Part shown: piece by piece, positions 57,489-64,000 of the stretch | Position numbering within the stretch: position 1 is the stretch's first letter | Layout of the letters: each line of letters begins with the position of its first letter | Assembly: GCF_900101045.1 (NCBI RefSeq) | Contig: NZ_FNFN01000004.1 | Coordinates: forward strand, 124,001-188,000 | Length of the DNA: 64,000 nucleotides | Reading direction: 5' to 3' | From: Nocardioides sp. YR527 | GTDB lineage: Bacteria; Actinomycetota; Actinomycetes; Propionibacteriales; Nocardioidaceae | Notes under the pieces: generated by a model | Database searches by the model: none | Seen by the model: the letters and a program-made list of their open reading frames with translations, nothing else | Told to the model about the DNA's origin: nothing | Made by a program: the position numbers and the translations under genes

Positions 57489-58607
57489 GTGACCGGGTTT
57501 CTCGCCCCCGCCTACGGGGAGCGCTCACTGGGTGATGTCCTGCCGGCGGTCGCGGCTGCCATGGACATCCCGCTGGGCAACGGGCGACCTGGTCTCGAGC
57601 TGCCCTCGGCTGCGGCGTACGTCGTCTTCCTGGTCGACGGGATGGGCACCAACCTGCTGCGCCGCTACGCTCACGCGGCGCCGTTCCTGGCCTCGTTGAG
57701 CGAGAACCAGAAGGACGGTACGGCCGGGGTCCCTTCGACGACTGCGACCAGCCTGACCTCTTTCGGCACCGGGCTCACGCCCGGTGGGCACGGGCTGGTC
57801 GGCTACACCTCCCGGATCCCCGGCACCGAGCACCTGCTCAACGCGCTGCAGTGGCGCAAGGACGTCGACCCGGTCGAGTGGCAGCCCAACCAGACCGTCT
57901 TCCAGCGGCTGGGCGAGGCCGGGGTGCCGGTCACGGTGATCAACAAGCGGGCCTTCGGCGGCTCGGGCCTGACCATCGCCGCCCACCGGGGTGCGGAGTT
58001 CGTCGGCGCCGACCGGGTCGGGGAGCGGATCGCCTCGGCGGTCGCGCTCTCGCGGGTGCCGGGGTCGCTGACCTACCTCTACGACGGCGACCTGGACTGG
58101 ACCGGCCACAAGTACGGTGTCGCCTCCTCGCCCTGGCTGCAGCAGCTCTCGATGATCGACGCCGAGGCCGAGCAGCTGCGTGACGCCCTGGATCCGTCCG
58201 TACGGCTGCTGGTGCTCGCCGACCACGGCATGGTCGACTCGCCCGCCACCTCCCGCACCGACATCGACGACTTCCCCGAGCTGCGCGACGGGGTCGCCCT
58301 GGTCGGCGGCGAGGCCCGCTTCCGGCATCTCTACTGCTCGCGCGGCGCGGTCGAGGACGTGGTCGCGACCTGGTCGGAGACCCTGGGCGACAAGGCTGAG
58401 GTGATGACCCGGGAGACCGCGATCCGCCGCGGCTGGTTCGGGCCGGTCACCCCGTCGGTGCTGCCGCGGCTCGGCGACGTCATCGTCGCCTCCCACGGCG
58501 AGCACGCGGTCGTCTCGACGAGCCTGTTCCAGTACGAGACGACTCTGGTCGGGTTGCACGGTTCTCTGACACCGGACGAGATGCTGATCCCCCTGCTTGT
58601 CTCCTGA
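57489..58607 (+). CDS. Nucleotide pyrophosphatase/phosphodiesterase-like alkaline phosphatase superfamily protein
   Basis: The product is 372 residues from GTG 57489. Metal and nucleophile motifs of the superfamily are visible: VFLVDGMGTNLLRRYAHAAP, GVPSTTATSLTSFGTGLTPG (Thr nucleophile), YDGDLDWTGHKYGVAS and VLADHGMVDSP. No signal peptide is present, so it may act in the cytoplasm. It is separated by seven bases from the DUF5998 gene and should be cotranscribed. The substrate (nucleotide or other phosphodiester) is unknown. Confidence 0.9.
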   Translation: MTGFLAPAYGERSLGDVLPAVAAAMDIPLGNGRPGLELPSAAAYVVFLVDGMGTNLLRRYAHAAPFLASLSENQKDGTAGVPSTTATSLTSFGTGLTPGGHGLVGYTSRIPGTEHLLNALQWRKDVDPVEWQPNQTVFQRLGEAGVPVTVINKRAFGGSGLTIAAHRGAEFVGADRVGERIASAVALSRVPGSLTYLYDGDLDWTGHKYGVASSPWLQQLSMIDAEAEQLRDALDPSVRLLVLADHGMVDSPATSRTDIDDFPELRDGVALVGGEARFRHLYCSRGAVEDVVATWSETLGDKAEVMTRETAIRRGWFGPVTPSVLPRLGDVIVASHGEHAVVSTSLFQYETTLVGLHGSLTPDEMLIPLLVS

Positions 58608-58625
58608 TCGGGGAATGATTCCCGG

Positions 58626-58658
58626 CTCTAACGGTTAGAACCTCTATAACCATTAGAG
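58626..58658. promoter_or_regulatory. 12-bp-arm operator upstream of the PPOX gene
   Basis: CTCTAACGGTTA and TAACCATTAGAG are complementary at 11 of 12 positions, 9 bp apart, 60 bp before the start codon. A half site, CCATTAGA, recurs at 59351, just upstream of the CGNR regulator gene. Confidence 0.75.
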
Positions 58659-58717
58659 ACTCGCCGAGTCTGGCGGGAAGGGGTTGTCATGGGTGAGCAC
58701 AGGGTCGAGGGCCGGCG

Positions 58718-59332
58718 ATGACCGGGCACTACGGACAGGTCGCGTTCACGCCGCTGGTGGCGGAGCAGCAGTCGATTCACGGGAGCGCGGCGGCGTACGC
58801 GCGCATGGCGGACGTCGACGGCGTGCCGGACCGGATCGGCAGGGCCGAGGCCGCGTTCATCTCGTCGCGGGACAGCTTCTTCCTGGCCACGGTCAGCGAG
58901 ACCGGATGGCCCTACGTCCAGCACCGCGGCGGGCCGCCCGGATTCCTGAAGGTCATCGACGAGACCACGCTGGGTTTCGCTGACTTCCGCGGCAACCGGC
59001 AGTACATCACCCGCGGCAACCTCGACCACGACGAGCGGGTCTCGCTCTTCCTGATCGACTACCAGCTGCAGGCCAGGATGAAGATCTTCGGACGCGCGCG
59101 GGTCGTCGAGCCCGAGGACGATCCCGAGCTGGTCGACTCGCTCGCGCCGGTCGGCCATCCGGTGCGGGTCGAGCGGGCGATCCTGATCGACGTCGAGGCG
59201 TACGACTGGAACTGCAAGCAGCACATCCCGCAGCTGGTGCCCCTGGCGGTTGCCCGGCACACCGTCGCGGAGCTGACCGAGCGGATCAGCGAGCTCGAGG
59301 CCCAGCTGGCCGCCGCGCGCGAGGCCATGTAA
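58718..59332 (+). CDS. Pyridoxamine 5'-phosphate oxidase family flavoprotein
   Basis: The 204-residue protein has the split-barrel pattern AFISSRDSFFLATVSETGWP, VQHRGGPPGFLKVIDETTLG and ADFRGNRQYITRGNLDHDER. The C-terminal 25 residues form a short coiled coil (LTERISELEAQLAAAREAM). Proteins of this kind bind FMN and reduce quinones or other small molecules. A palindromic operator lies upstream and a CGNR regulator gene follows 47 bases downstream of its stop. Confidence 0.88.
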   Translation: MTGHYGQVAFTPLVAEQQSIHGSAAAYARMADVDGVPDRIGRAEAAFISSRDSFFLATVSETGWPYVQHRGGPPGFLKVIDETTLGFADFRGNRQYITRGNLDHDERVSLFLIDYQLQARMKIFGRARVVEPEDDPELVDSLAPVGHPVRVERAILIDVEAYDWNCKQHIPQLVPLAVARHTVAELTERISELEAQLAAAREAM

Positions 59333-59379
59333 CGACCGAGACCTAGACTGCCATTAGATCGATGACGGAGGAGATGCCC

Positions 59380-59985
59380 GTGGAGCTGCAGGTGCCGGTG
59401 CTGTACCCGACCCAGCCTCGGGCCGTACGCCTCATGAACACGATCTGGGCCGACCGGAGGTCCGTCCACGACTCCCTGGGGAGCGTGGCGCACCTGCGGG
59501 CCTGGGCCGAGGAAGCGGGTCTCGGGCGACACCAGGACGTCGACGACCACGACCTGGCCAGGGCTCGGGCCCTCCGGGACGCTCTGCGCCGGCTTGCCGC
59601 GGACGTGACCGGCGACAGCAGGCCGCACAGCATCCCGGAGGGGATCAGCGCCGAGATGGCGCTGGCGGTGCTCAACGAGTTCGCTTCCCGCTGCACGCCG
59701 GTCCTGCGCCACCGCCGGGGCGGCGGCTATGCACGCGAGTGGCTGACCGACTGCTCCGGCCTGCAGCGGGAGTTGAATCTGGTCGCATTGGAGGGTGCCG
59801 AGGTGCTGACCCAGGAGCTGAAGGCGTGCGGCGGCCCGGGCTGTGTCCTCTACTTCGTCCGCGACCATCCCCGTCGCGAGTGGTGCTCGGCGGGCTGCGG
59901 CAACCGGGCACGGGTCGCGCGCCACCATCGGCGGAACAAGTCCAGCCACGAGGGTCCCGCCACGAGCCGCGACGCGGACCACTAG
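59380..59985 (+). CDS. CGNR zinc-finger (ABATE domain) transcriptional regulator
   Basis: The product is 201 residues from GTG 59380, chosen because GGAGGAG lies six bases before it; ATG at 59362 is the alternative. An N-terminal ABATE ligand domain (VRLMNTIWADRRSVHDSLGS; DLARARALRDALRRLAADVT) is followed by the CGNR finger: KACGGPGCVLYFVRDHPRRE, then WCSAGCGNRARVARHHRR. Four cysteines and the CGNR motif are intact. It probably represses itself and the PPOX gene through the TAACCATTAGAG-type sites. Confidence 0.92.
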   Translation: MELQVPVLYPTQPRAVRLMNTIWADRRSVHDSLGSVAHLRAWAEEAGLGRHQDVDDHDLARARALRDALRRLAADVTGDSRPHSIPEGISAEMALAVLNEFASRCTPVLRHRRGGGYAREWLTDCSGLQRELNLVALEGAEVLTQELKACGGPGCVLYFVRDHPRREWCSAGCGNRARVARHHRRNKSSHEGPATSRDADH

Positions 59986-59995
59986 GCTTCCGTGA

Positions 59996-60652
59996 GTGGC
60001 TGAGCTGACCTTCTGGACCGGGACGATGGACGCGGGGAAGTCGACCCTCGCGCTGCAGACCAACCACAACCACGCCGCGCGCGGCAGGGTGGGGCTGATC
60101 TTCACCGTCCACGACCGCGGCGGGGAGGCGGTGGTCACCTCGCGGCTGGGTCTGACCCACGACGCGATCGAGGTCACCGACGACTTCGACTTCTGGCGTC
60201 ACGCCGTCGACGCGCTGACCCACGGCGCCCGGATCGACTACCTCATCTGTGACGAGGCGCAGTTCTACACGCCCGAGCAGATCGAGGCGCTGGCCAAGAT
60301 CACCGACGAGCTGCAGATCGACGTCTTCTGCTTCGGCATCCTCACCGACTTCCGCACCCGGCTCTTTCCCGGCGCCGCTCGTCTGGTCGAGCTCGCCGAC
60401 CGGACCGAGGTGCTGCAGGTCGAGGCGCTGTGCTGGTGCGGCAAGCGGGCCACCCACAACGCCCGGGTCGAGGACGGGGTCATGGTCACCGAGGGTGACC
60501 AGGTCGTCGTCGGCGACACCGACCGTGAATCCGACACAGCACCCAGCGCGGTCTCCTACGAGGTCCTCTGCCGCCAGCACCACCGCCGCCGGCTGACCGC
60601 GGCCCGGGCCCAGTCGGTCTCACTGGTGCCCGAGCCGCTGCCGTTCGGCTGA
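59996..60652 (+). CDS. tdk: Thymidine kinase
   Basis: The product is 218 residues from GTG 59996. Walker A TGTMDAGKST (about residues 8-17), DEAQFYTPEQ (catalytic Glu region) and the lid FGILTDFRTRLFPGA are present. The zinc-binding cysteines are in ALCWCGKRATHNARV and VLCRQHHRR. It phosphorylates thymidine to dTMP in salvage. It starts ten bases after the CGNR gene, so read-through is likely. The composite inverted repeat follows seven bases after its stop. Confidence 0.94.
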   Translation: MAELTFWTGTMDAGKSTLALQTNHNHAARGRVGLIFTVHDRGGEAVVTSRLGLTHDAIEVTDDFDFWRHAVDALTHGARIDYLICDEAQFYTPEQIEALAKITDELQIDVFCFGILTDFRTRLFPGAARLVELADRTEVLQVEALCWCGKRATHNARVEDGVMVTEGDQVVVGDTDRESDTAPSAVSYEVLCRQHHRRRLTAARAQSVSLVPEPLPFG

Positions 60653-60658
60653 CTCGCT

Positions 60659-60791
60659 CGTCGGTCGAGCCGCGAGGCCGCCTGCGGCCGAGCGTGTCGA
60701 GACCAACACGGTCCCGTCGGCGCTCGATGGGATTGGGACCGTGTTGGTCTCGACACGCCTTCGCCTAGCGGCTCCGGCGGCTCGACCGACG
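60659..60791. repeat. Composite nested inverted repeat between tdk and phoD
   Basis: Outer arms of 15 bp (60659-60673 and 60777-60791, cgtcggtcgagccgc) and inner arms of 23 bp (60693-60715 and 60735-60757) both match perfectly. The inner arm includes gtgtcgagaccaacacggtcc. Between outer and inner left arms lies gaggccgcctgcggcc, itself self-complementary. The 133-bp element separates converging genes. Confidence 0.92.
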
Positions 60792-60795
60792 GGGG

Positions 60796-62478
60796 TCAGC
60801 GGTTGAGCGAGGGCATCGGCACGTCGGCGTACCTCGTTCCGACGGGCGTGCTCTGGGTGTCGAGCTGGACGCCGGGGCGGCCGTTCTCGACGACATAGGT
60901 CGCGCGGGTGGAGATCGGGGCGCCTGGACGCTGGACGTACGGCACGACCCGGAAGTCGCTGGAGAGCTCCTCGGGGGTGACCGTGACCCGGACGTAGCCG
61001 CGCTGGCTGTTGAAGAACTTCAGGTGGTCGTTGGCGCGGAGCAGGGATTCGCCGCCGGTGGTCATGTCGGCGCCGTCGCCGCCGCTGGCCACGGAGGTGC
61101 CGACGAACTCGCTACCGACGACGGCCGACTCGGGGTCGTCGTAGTCGGCCAGCAGGTTGCTGGCGTAGTTGTGGTGCCGGTCGCCGGTGATGACGACGAG
61201 GTTCTCGATCCCGCTGGTCCGGGCGCCCTCGAGGAGCCGGTTGCGGTTGGCGACGTAGCCGTCCCACGGGTCCATGTAGAGGGTCTTCTTCTCGGTCTCG
61301 TCGAGGTCGGTCTCGGCCATCGGCGCCTGGTTGGCGAGCACCTGCCAGCGGGCGGTCGACCGGCGCCAGTTGCGCTGGAGCCACCTCTCCTGGTCGAAGC
61401 CCATCATCGAGCGCGACGGGTCGTAGATGTCCGGCGTCAGCTCCGGGGAGGCGGGGTCGGACCCGTCGCCGTAGGCCTGGTCGTCGCGGTACTGCCGGGT
61501 GTCGAGCACATGTGCGTCGACCAGGTCGCCGTAGCGCAGGTGCCGGTAGATCTGCATGTCCGGCCCCTCCGGCAGCGCGCTCGCCCGGAACGGCAGGTGC
61601 TCGTAGTAGGCCTGGAAGGCGGCCGTACGTCGCGGCATCCACAGCTCGCCCTGGGACTGGCTCCGCTCCTCGGGGGTCTCGTCGGCCCAGTTGTTCTCGA
61701 CCTCGTGGTCGTCGGGTGCGACCACGAACGCGTGGGACTGGTGGGCGGCCATCAGGTCCGGGTCGGACTTGTAGAGGCCGTACTGCAGGCGATAGCGCGC
61801 CAGGTCGAGCGTCTCCCCGGCGACGGCGGGGGAGACCGTGGTGTTGCGCCAGTTGTTCTCGGGAGTGACGCCGGACTCGTACAGGTAGTCGCCCAGGTGG
61901 AAGACGACGTCGACGTCCTCGTCGGCCAGATGCCGGTAGGCGGTGTAGAAGCCGTGGCTGTAGAGCGCGCAGGAGGCGAAGGCGAAGCTCATCTGCGAGA
62001 GCGAGGAGCCGTACGCCGGGGCGGTCCGGGTGTGGCCGGTCTGGCTGACCTCGCCGGCGGCCAGGAAGCGGTACCAGTAGTCGCGGCCGGGACGCAGGCC
62101 CCAGACCTCGGGGTGGACGGAGTGGCCGAAGTTCGGGGTCGCGGTGACGGTTCCGGACTTCACGACCTTGCGGAAGCCGGGGTCCTCCGCGATCTGCCAG
62201 CGGACCTTGACCGGCTCCTGCGGCATGCCGCCCAGACCGTCGGCGGCCAGCGGTTCGGGGGCGAGACGGGTCCAGAGGACGACGGAGTTGGGGAGCGGGT
62301 CGCCGGAGGCGACGCCCATGGTGAACGGGTATCCGGAGAGCGACGTGGCGCCCTTGACGGAAACCGCGTCGGCGGGGATCGAGCCGGTGCCGAGCAGCAT
62401 GGCTGCGGATGCGGCGAAGCCGGTCGTGGCTGTGCTGGAGAGGAGGGAGCGTCGGCTCAGCGAGTCGGGCAGGAGCAT
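60796..62478 (-). CDS. phoD: Alkaline phosphatase D family phosphodiesterase, Tat-exported
   Basis: The product is 560 residues from MLLPDSLSRRSLLSSTATTG, behind GGAGG. The twin-arginine leader is SRRSLLSS followed by a hydrophobic stretch. PhoD motifs are VASGDPLPNSVVLWTRLAPE, VVFHLGDYLYESG, APDDHEVENNWADETPE, NQAPMAETD and VITGDRHHNY, which supply the Fe/Ca ligands of the family. It releases phosphate from phosphodiesters such as teichoic acid outside the cell, usually under phosphate limitation. I could not identify a PHO box with confidence. Confidence 0.93.
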   Translation of the reverse strand: MLLPDSLSRRSLLSSTATTGFAASAAMLLGTGSIPADAVSVKGATSLSGYPFTMGVASGDPLPNSVVLWTRLAPEPLAADGLGGMPQEPVKVRWQIAEDPGFRKVVKSGTVTATPNFGHSVHPEVWGLRPGRDYWYRFLAAGEVSQTGHTRTAPAYGSSLSQMSFAFASCALYSHGFYTAYRHLADEDVDVVFHLGDYLYESGVTPENNWRNTTVSPAVAGETLDLARYRLQYGLYKSDPDLMAAHQSHAFVVAPDDHEVENNWADETPEERSQSQGELWMPRRTAAFQAYYEHLPFRASALPEGPDMQIYRHLRYGDLVDAHVLDTRQYRDDQAYGDGSDPASPELTPDIYDPSRSMMGFDQERWLQRNWRRSTARWQVLANQAPMAETDLDETEKKTLYMDPWDGYVANRNRLLEGARTSGIENLVVITGDRHHNYASNLLADYDDPESAVVGSEFVGTSVASGGDGADMTTGGESLLRANDHLKFFNSQRGYVRVTVTPEELSSDFRVVPYVQRPGAPISTRATYVVENGRPGVQLDTQSTPVGTRYADVPMPSLNR

Positions 62479-62588
62479 CGGGGGGCCTCCGAGAAGGGTG
62501 GAAGTGCTTGCCACCACTCACTTCATCGGGGGCGCGTGAACTGCGCCTGACCCGCTACCGACTCTGTCGGGTCGGGTCGCCGACGTAT

Positions 62589-62615
62589 CACGGACCGGCC
62601 GATGGCCGGTCCGTG
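62589..62615 (-). terminator. Terminator of sepH
   Basis: A perfect 12-bp stem (cacggaccggcc and complement) closes a 3-nt loop 21 bases past the sepH stop. Confidence 0.85.
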
Positions 62616-62636
62616 AACGGGTTCACACCAGTTGGT

Positions 62637-63737
62637 TCACTCCGACTTGCCGCCGCCGAACATGATCTCGTCCCAGCTCGGGACCGAGGCGCGCTTGCGG
62701 CGCGCGGACGACTTCTTGGCCGGCTTCGGCTGAGCCTCGTCGGGCTGCTCGGGCTCGGCAGGTGCCTCGGCGGCCGCGGGCTCGACGACCGCTGGCTCGG
62801 GCTCGGGCTCTGCCGGGACCGGTGCCTGCTTGCCGGTCGGGGACTCGTCGCCCAGGAACGCCTCGAGCGGGGTGTCGACATCGACGTGAGCCGTCGTGGC
62901 AGCCTTGGCCTCCTTGACCGGCTTGGGAGCCGGGGGAGGAGTGACCGGAGCCGGCGCCTCGACGGGCGGGGCCGGCGCTGCCGGAGCCTGCGCAGCCGGG
63001 GTCGACGGGGTCGAGCTCTGTGCGCGACGACGCCGGGCGGCGAGCATGTCGTCGGTGATCGGCTCGGGCTCGGGCACCGGGGCCTCGAGCTTCTCGCCGG
63101 TCAGCCAGCGGGCGTCGTCGTTGTCGATCTCGACGAAGTTGCCGGGGGCGTCGTAGGTCAGCTCGGCGATGCCGGAGCGCTCGGGGGTCTCGTACTCGCC
63201 GGTGAGCTTCCAGCGCCCGTCGGGACGCCGGTAGGAGTCCCAGTTGACCGACTCGGGGTCGACGTACATCGTCTGGAAATGGGCGCTGACCGCCTCGCCC
63301 AGGGTGCGGGCGGTGCTGGCGGCCTCACCGGGCCGACGGCGCACGGAAGCCTGCTGGGCGCGCTGTGCCATGTGCTCGCGCTCGGCGAGGACGGGACCGG
63401 CGAAGGCCAAGATCTTCTCGACCGTGGTGCCGGCGACAGCGGCGACCTCCTCGGCACTCTCGCCCGAACGGATACGGGTCTGAATGTCACGGGGCCGCAG
63501 GCTGCTGCTCGGGGTCTTGTTCACGGTTTGCTCCGATCGGCGGGTCGACACAGCCTCGAGTGCTGCACGGAGACGGTCGTCGATGTCGGCGGTGTATTCA
63601 CGGTCCTCGTCATCGACGAGAAGCATGCGTAAACCATCGTCACTGACCGAGATGAGCCGCAGAAGGACGGGACCAGCCTCATCCGGTGCCTGCTCTTCGA
63701 GCTGGCCCGGAGTCAGGGGCAATCCTTCGGCTGACAT
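62637..63737 (-). CDS. sepH: Septation protein SepH
   Basis: The product is 366 residues from MSAEGLPLTPGQLEEQ. The N-terminal DUF3071 part (LLRLISVSDDGLRMLLVDDE; SLRPRDIQTRIRSGESAEEV; EKILAFAGPVLAEREHMAQR) contains the helix-turn-helix-like motif by which SepH stimulates FtsZ assembly in actinobacteria. A long Pro/Ala/Glu-rich linker follows, then a basic C-terminal end closing PSWDEIMFGGGKSE, a conserved feature. The N-terminus is about 25 residues longer than in Streptomyces SepH; GAGAAGAGG abuts this ATG, so a different start is possible. It promotes Z-ring formation at division. Confidence 0.93.
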   Translation of the reverse strand: MSAEGLPLTPGQLEEQAPDEAGPVLLRLISVSDDGLRMLLVDDEDREYTADIDDRLRAALEAVSTRRSEQTVNKTPSSSLRPRDIQTRIRSGESAEEVAAVAGTTVEKILAFAGPVLAEREHMAQRAQQASVRRRPGEAASTARTLGEAVSAHFQTMYVDPESVNWDSYRRPDGRWKLTGEYETPERSGIAELTYDAPGNFVEIDNDDARWLTGEKLEAPVPEPEPITDDMLAARRRRAQSSTPSTPAAQAPAAPAPPVEAPAPVTPPPAPKPVKEAKAATTAHVDVDTPLEAFLGDESPTGKQAPVPAEPEPEPAVVEPAAAEAPAEPEQPDEAQPKPAKKSSARRKRASVPSWDEIMFGGGKSE

Positions 63738-63861
63738 CCTCTTCTCAATTCTAGATACGGTTGTGACGACCCTACGCCACAGACCTGCATCGTATTGGGT
63801 GGCCGTGCGGCGTGGCCGTGGCATTTGGGGTTTTCGGGACGAACGAGGCGACCATTTGGCC

Positions 63862-64000
63862 GTGGAACAGACGCTGACACTCCTCGTGCTCGACCTGGTC
63901 GGGTGCTTCGTCTTCGCGATCTCCGGCGGACTGATGGCGGTCCGCAAGGAGCTCGACATCTTCGGCGTGATCGTCCTCGCCTGCGTCACCGGTCTCGGCG
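63862..64000 (+). CDS. Trimeric intracellular cation channel (TRIC/UPF0126) family protein, partial
   Basis: The window ends 46 codons into a frame that starts at GTG 63862. The visible part, VLDLVGCFVFAISGGLMAVR then DIFGVIVLACVTGLG, is the N-terminal half of the first UPF0126 repeat. Family proteins have seven membrane helices, form trimers and conduct cations. It diverges from sepH across about 124 bp. The rest lies outside the window. Confidence 0.85.
   Translation, partial: MEQTLTLLVLDLVGCFVFAISGGLMAVRKELDIFGVIVLACVTGLG

Noticed and set aside
63738..63989. N-terminal extension of SepH by 84 codons
   Set aside because: The extension runs antisense through the start of the TRIC-family gene and does not resemble SepH proteins.

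Overview
The window is high-GC actinobacterial chromosome, most likely from the family Nocardioidaceae (Nocardioides or a close relative). The evidence is strong G/C at third codon positions, frequent GTG starts, SepH, an HrdB-type principal sigma factor with a Lys/Ala-rich N-terminus, an actinobacterial GNAT/acyl-CoA-synthetase fusion, and long intergenic palindromes of the GCCGAG and GGTCGAG/GTGTCGAGACC kinds that I associate with this family. I saw no rRNA, tRNA, CRISPR array, transposase or prophage.

Two backbone blocks frame the window. The left block (1-16.2 kb) carries a partial second DinB, a group 2 sigma factor, oligopeptidase B, DinB, a DUF4192 protein, a glycosyltransferase, a HhH-GPD protein, the principal sigma factor (hrdB/sigA), a secreted amidase, DUF456 and DUF7455 proteins, and parE. 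The right block (51.2-64 kb) carries parC, an orphan VapB antitoxin, the Pat-type acetyltransferase, DUF5998, a nucleotide-pyrophosphatase-like enzyme, a PPOX/CGNR pair, thymidine kinase, PhoD, SepH and the start of a TRIC-family channel. From memory, the order hrdB-parE ... parC-pat-tdk-sepH resembles Streptomyces, so the roughly 35 kb between parE and parC reads as lineage-specific accessory DNA.

The accessory part has four sections. (a) 16.2-30.2 kb: an acetamidase; an ECF41 sigma factor facing its epimerase partner, with a matching ECF41 promoter; a divergent second EF-Tu behind a structured leader; a MacB-type ABC exporter coupled to an FdhF/YdeP molybdoenzyme; carbonic anhydrase; and an M3 peptidase. 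(b) 30.2-37 kb: a small-protein and regulator section with two SigF-like factors, a LuxR protein with an atypical receiver, a GPGG membrane peptide, a zinc-ribbon protein, and a MerR/DUF4188 pair. (c) 37-39.4 kb: an LprG lipoprotein and P55-type transporter operon. (d) 39.4-51.2 kb: a probable catabolic island. It has two Tat-exported hydrolases (a GH2 glycosidase and an MBL-fold enzyme), an MFS carrier and a LysR regulator, facing a six-gene coupled operon for aromatic meta-cleavage.

The observations most worth checking are: parE, which seems to lack any usual start codon at its conserved N-terminus and probably starts at ATC; the leader of the second tuf gene, with a WblC-like promoter, an apparently leaderless 32-codon ORF and three hairpins; the glycoside-to-meta-cleavage island; and the modular GCCGAG palindromes.
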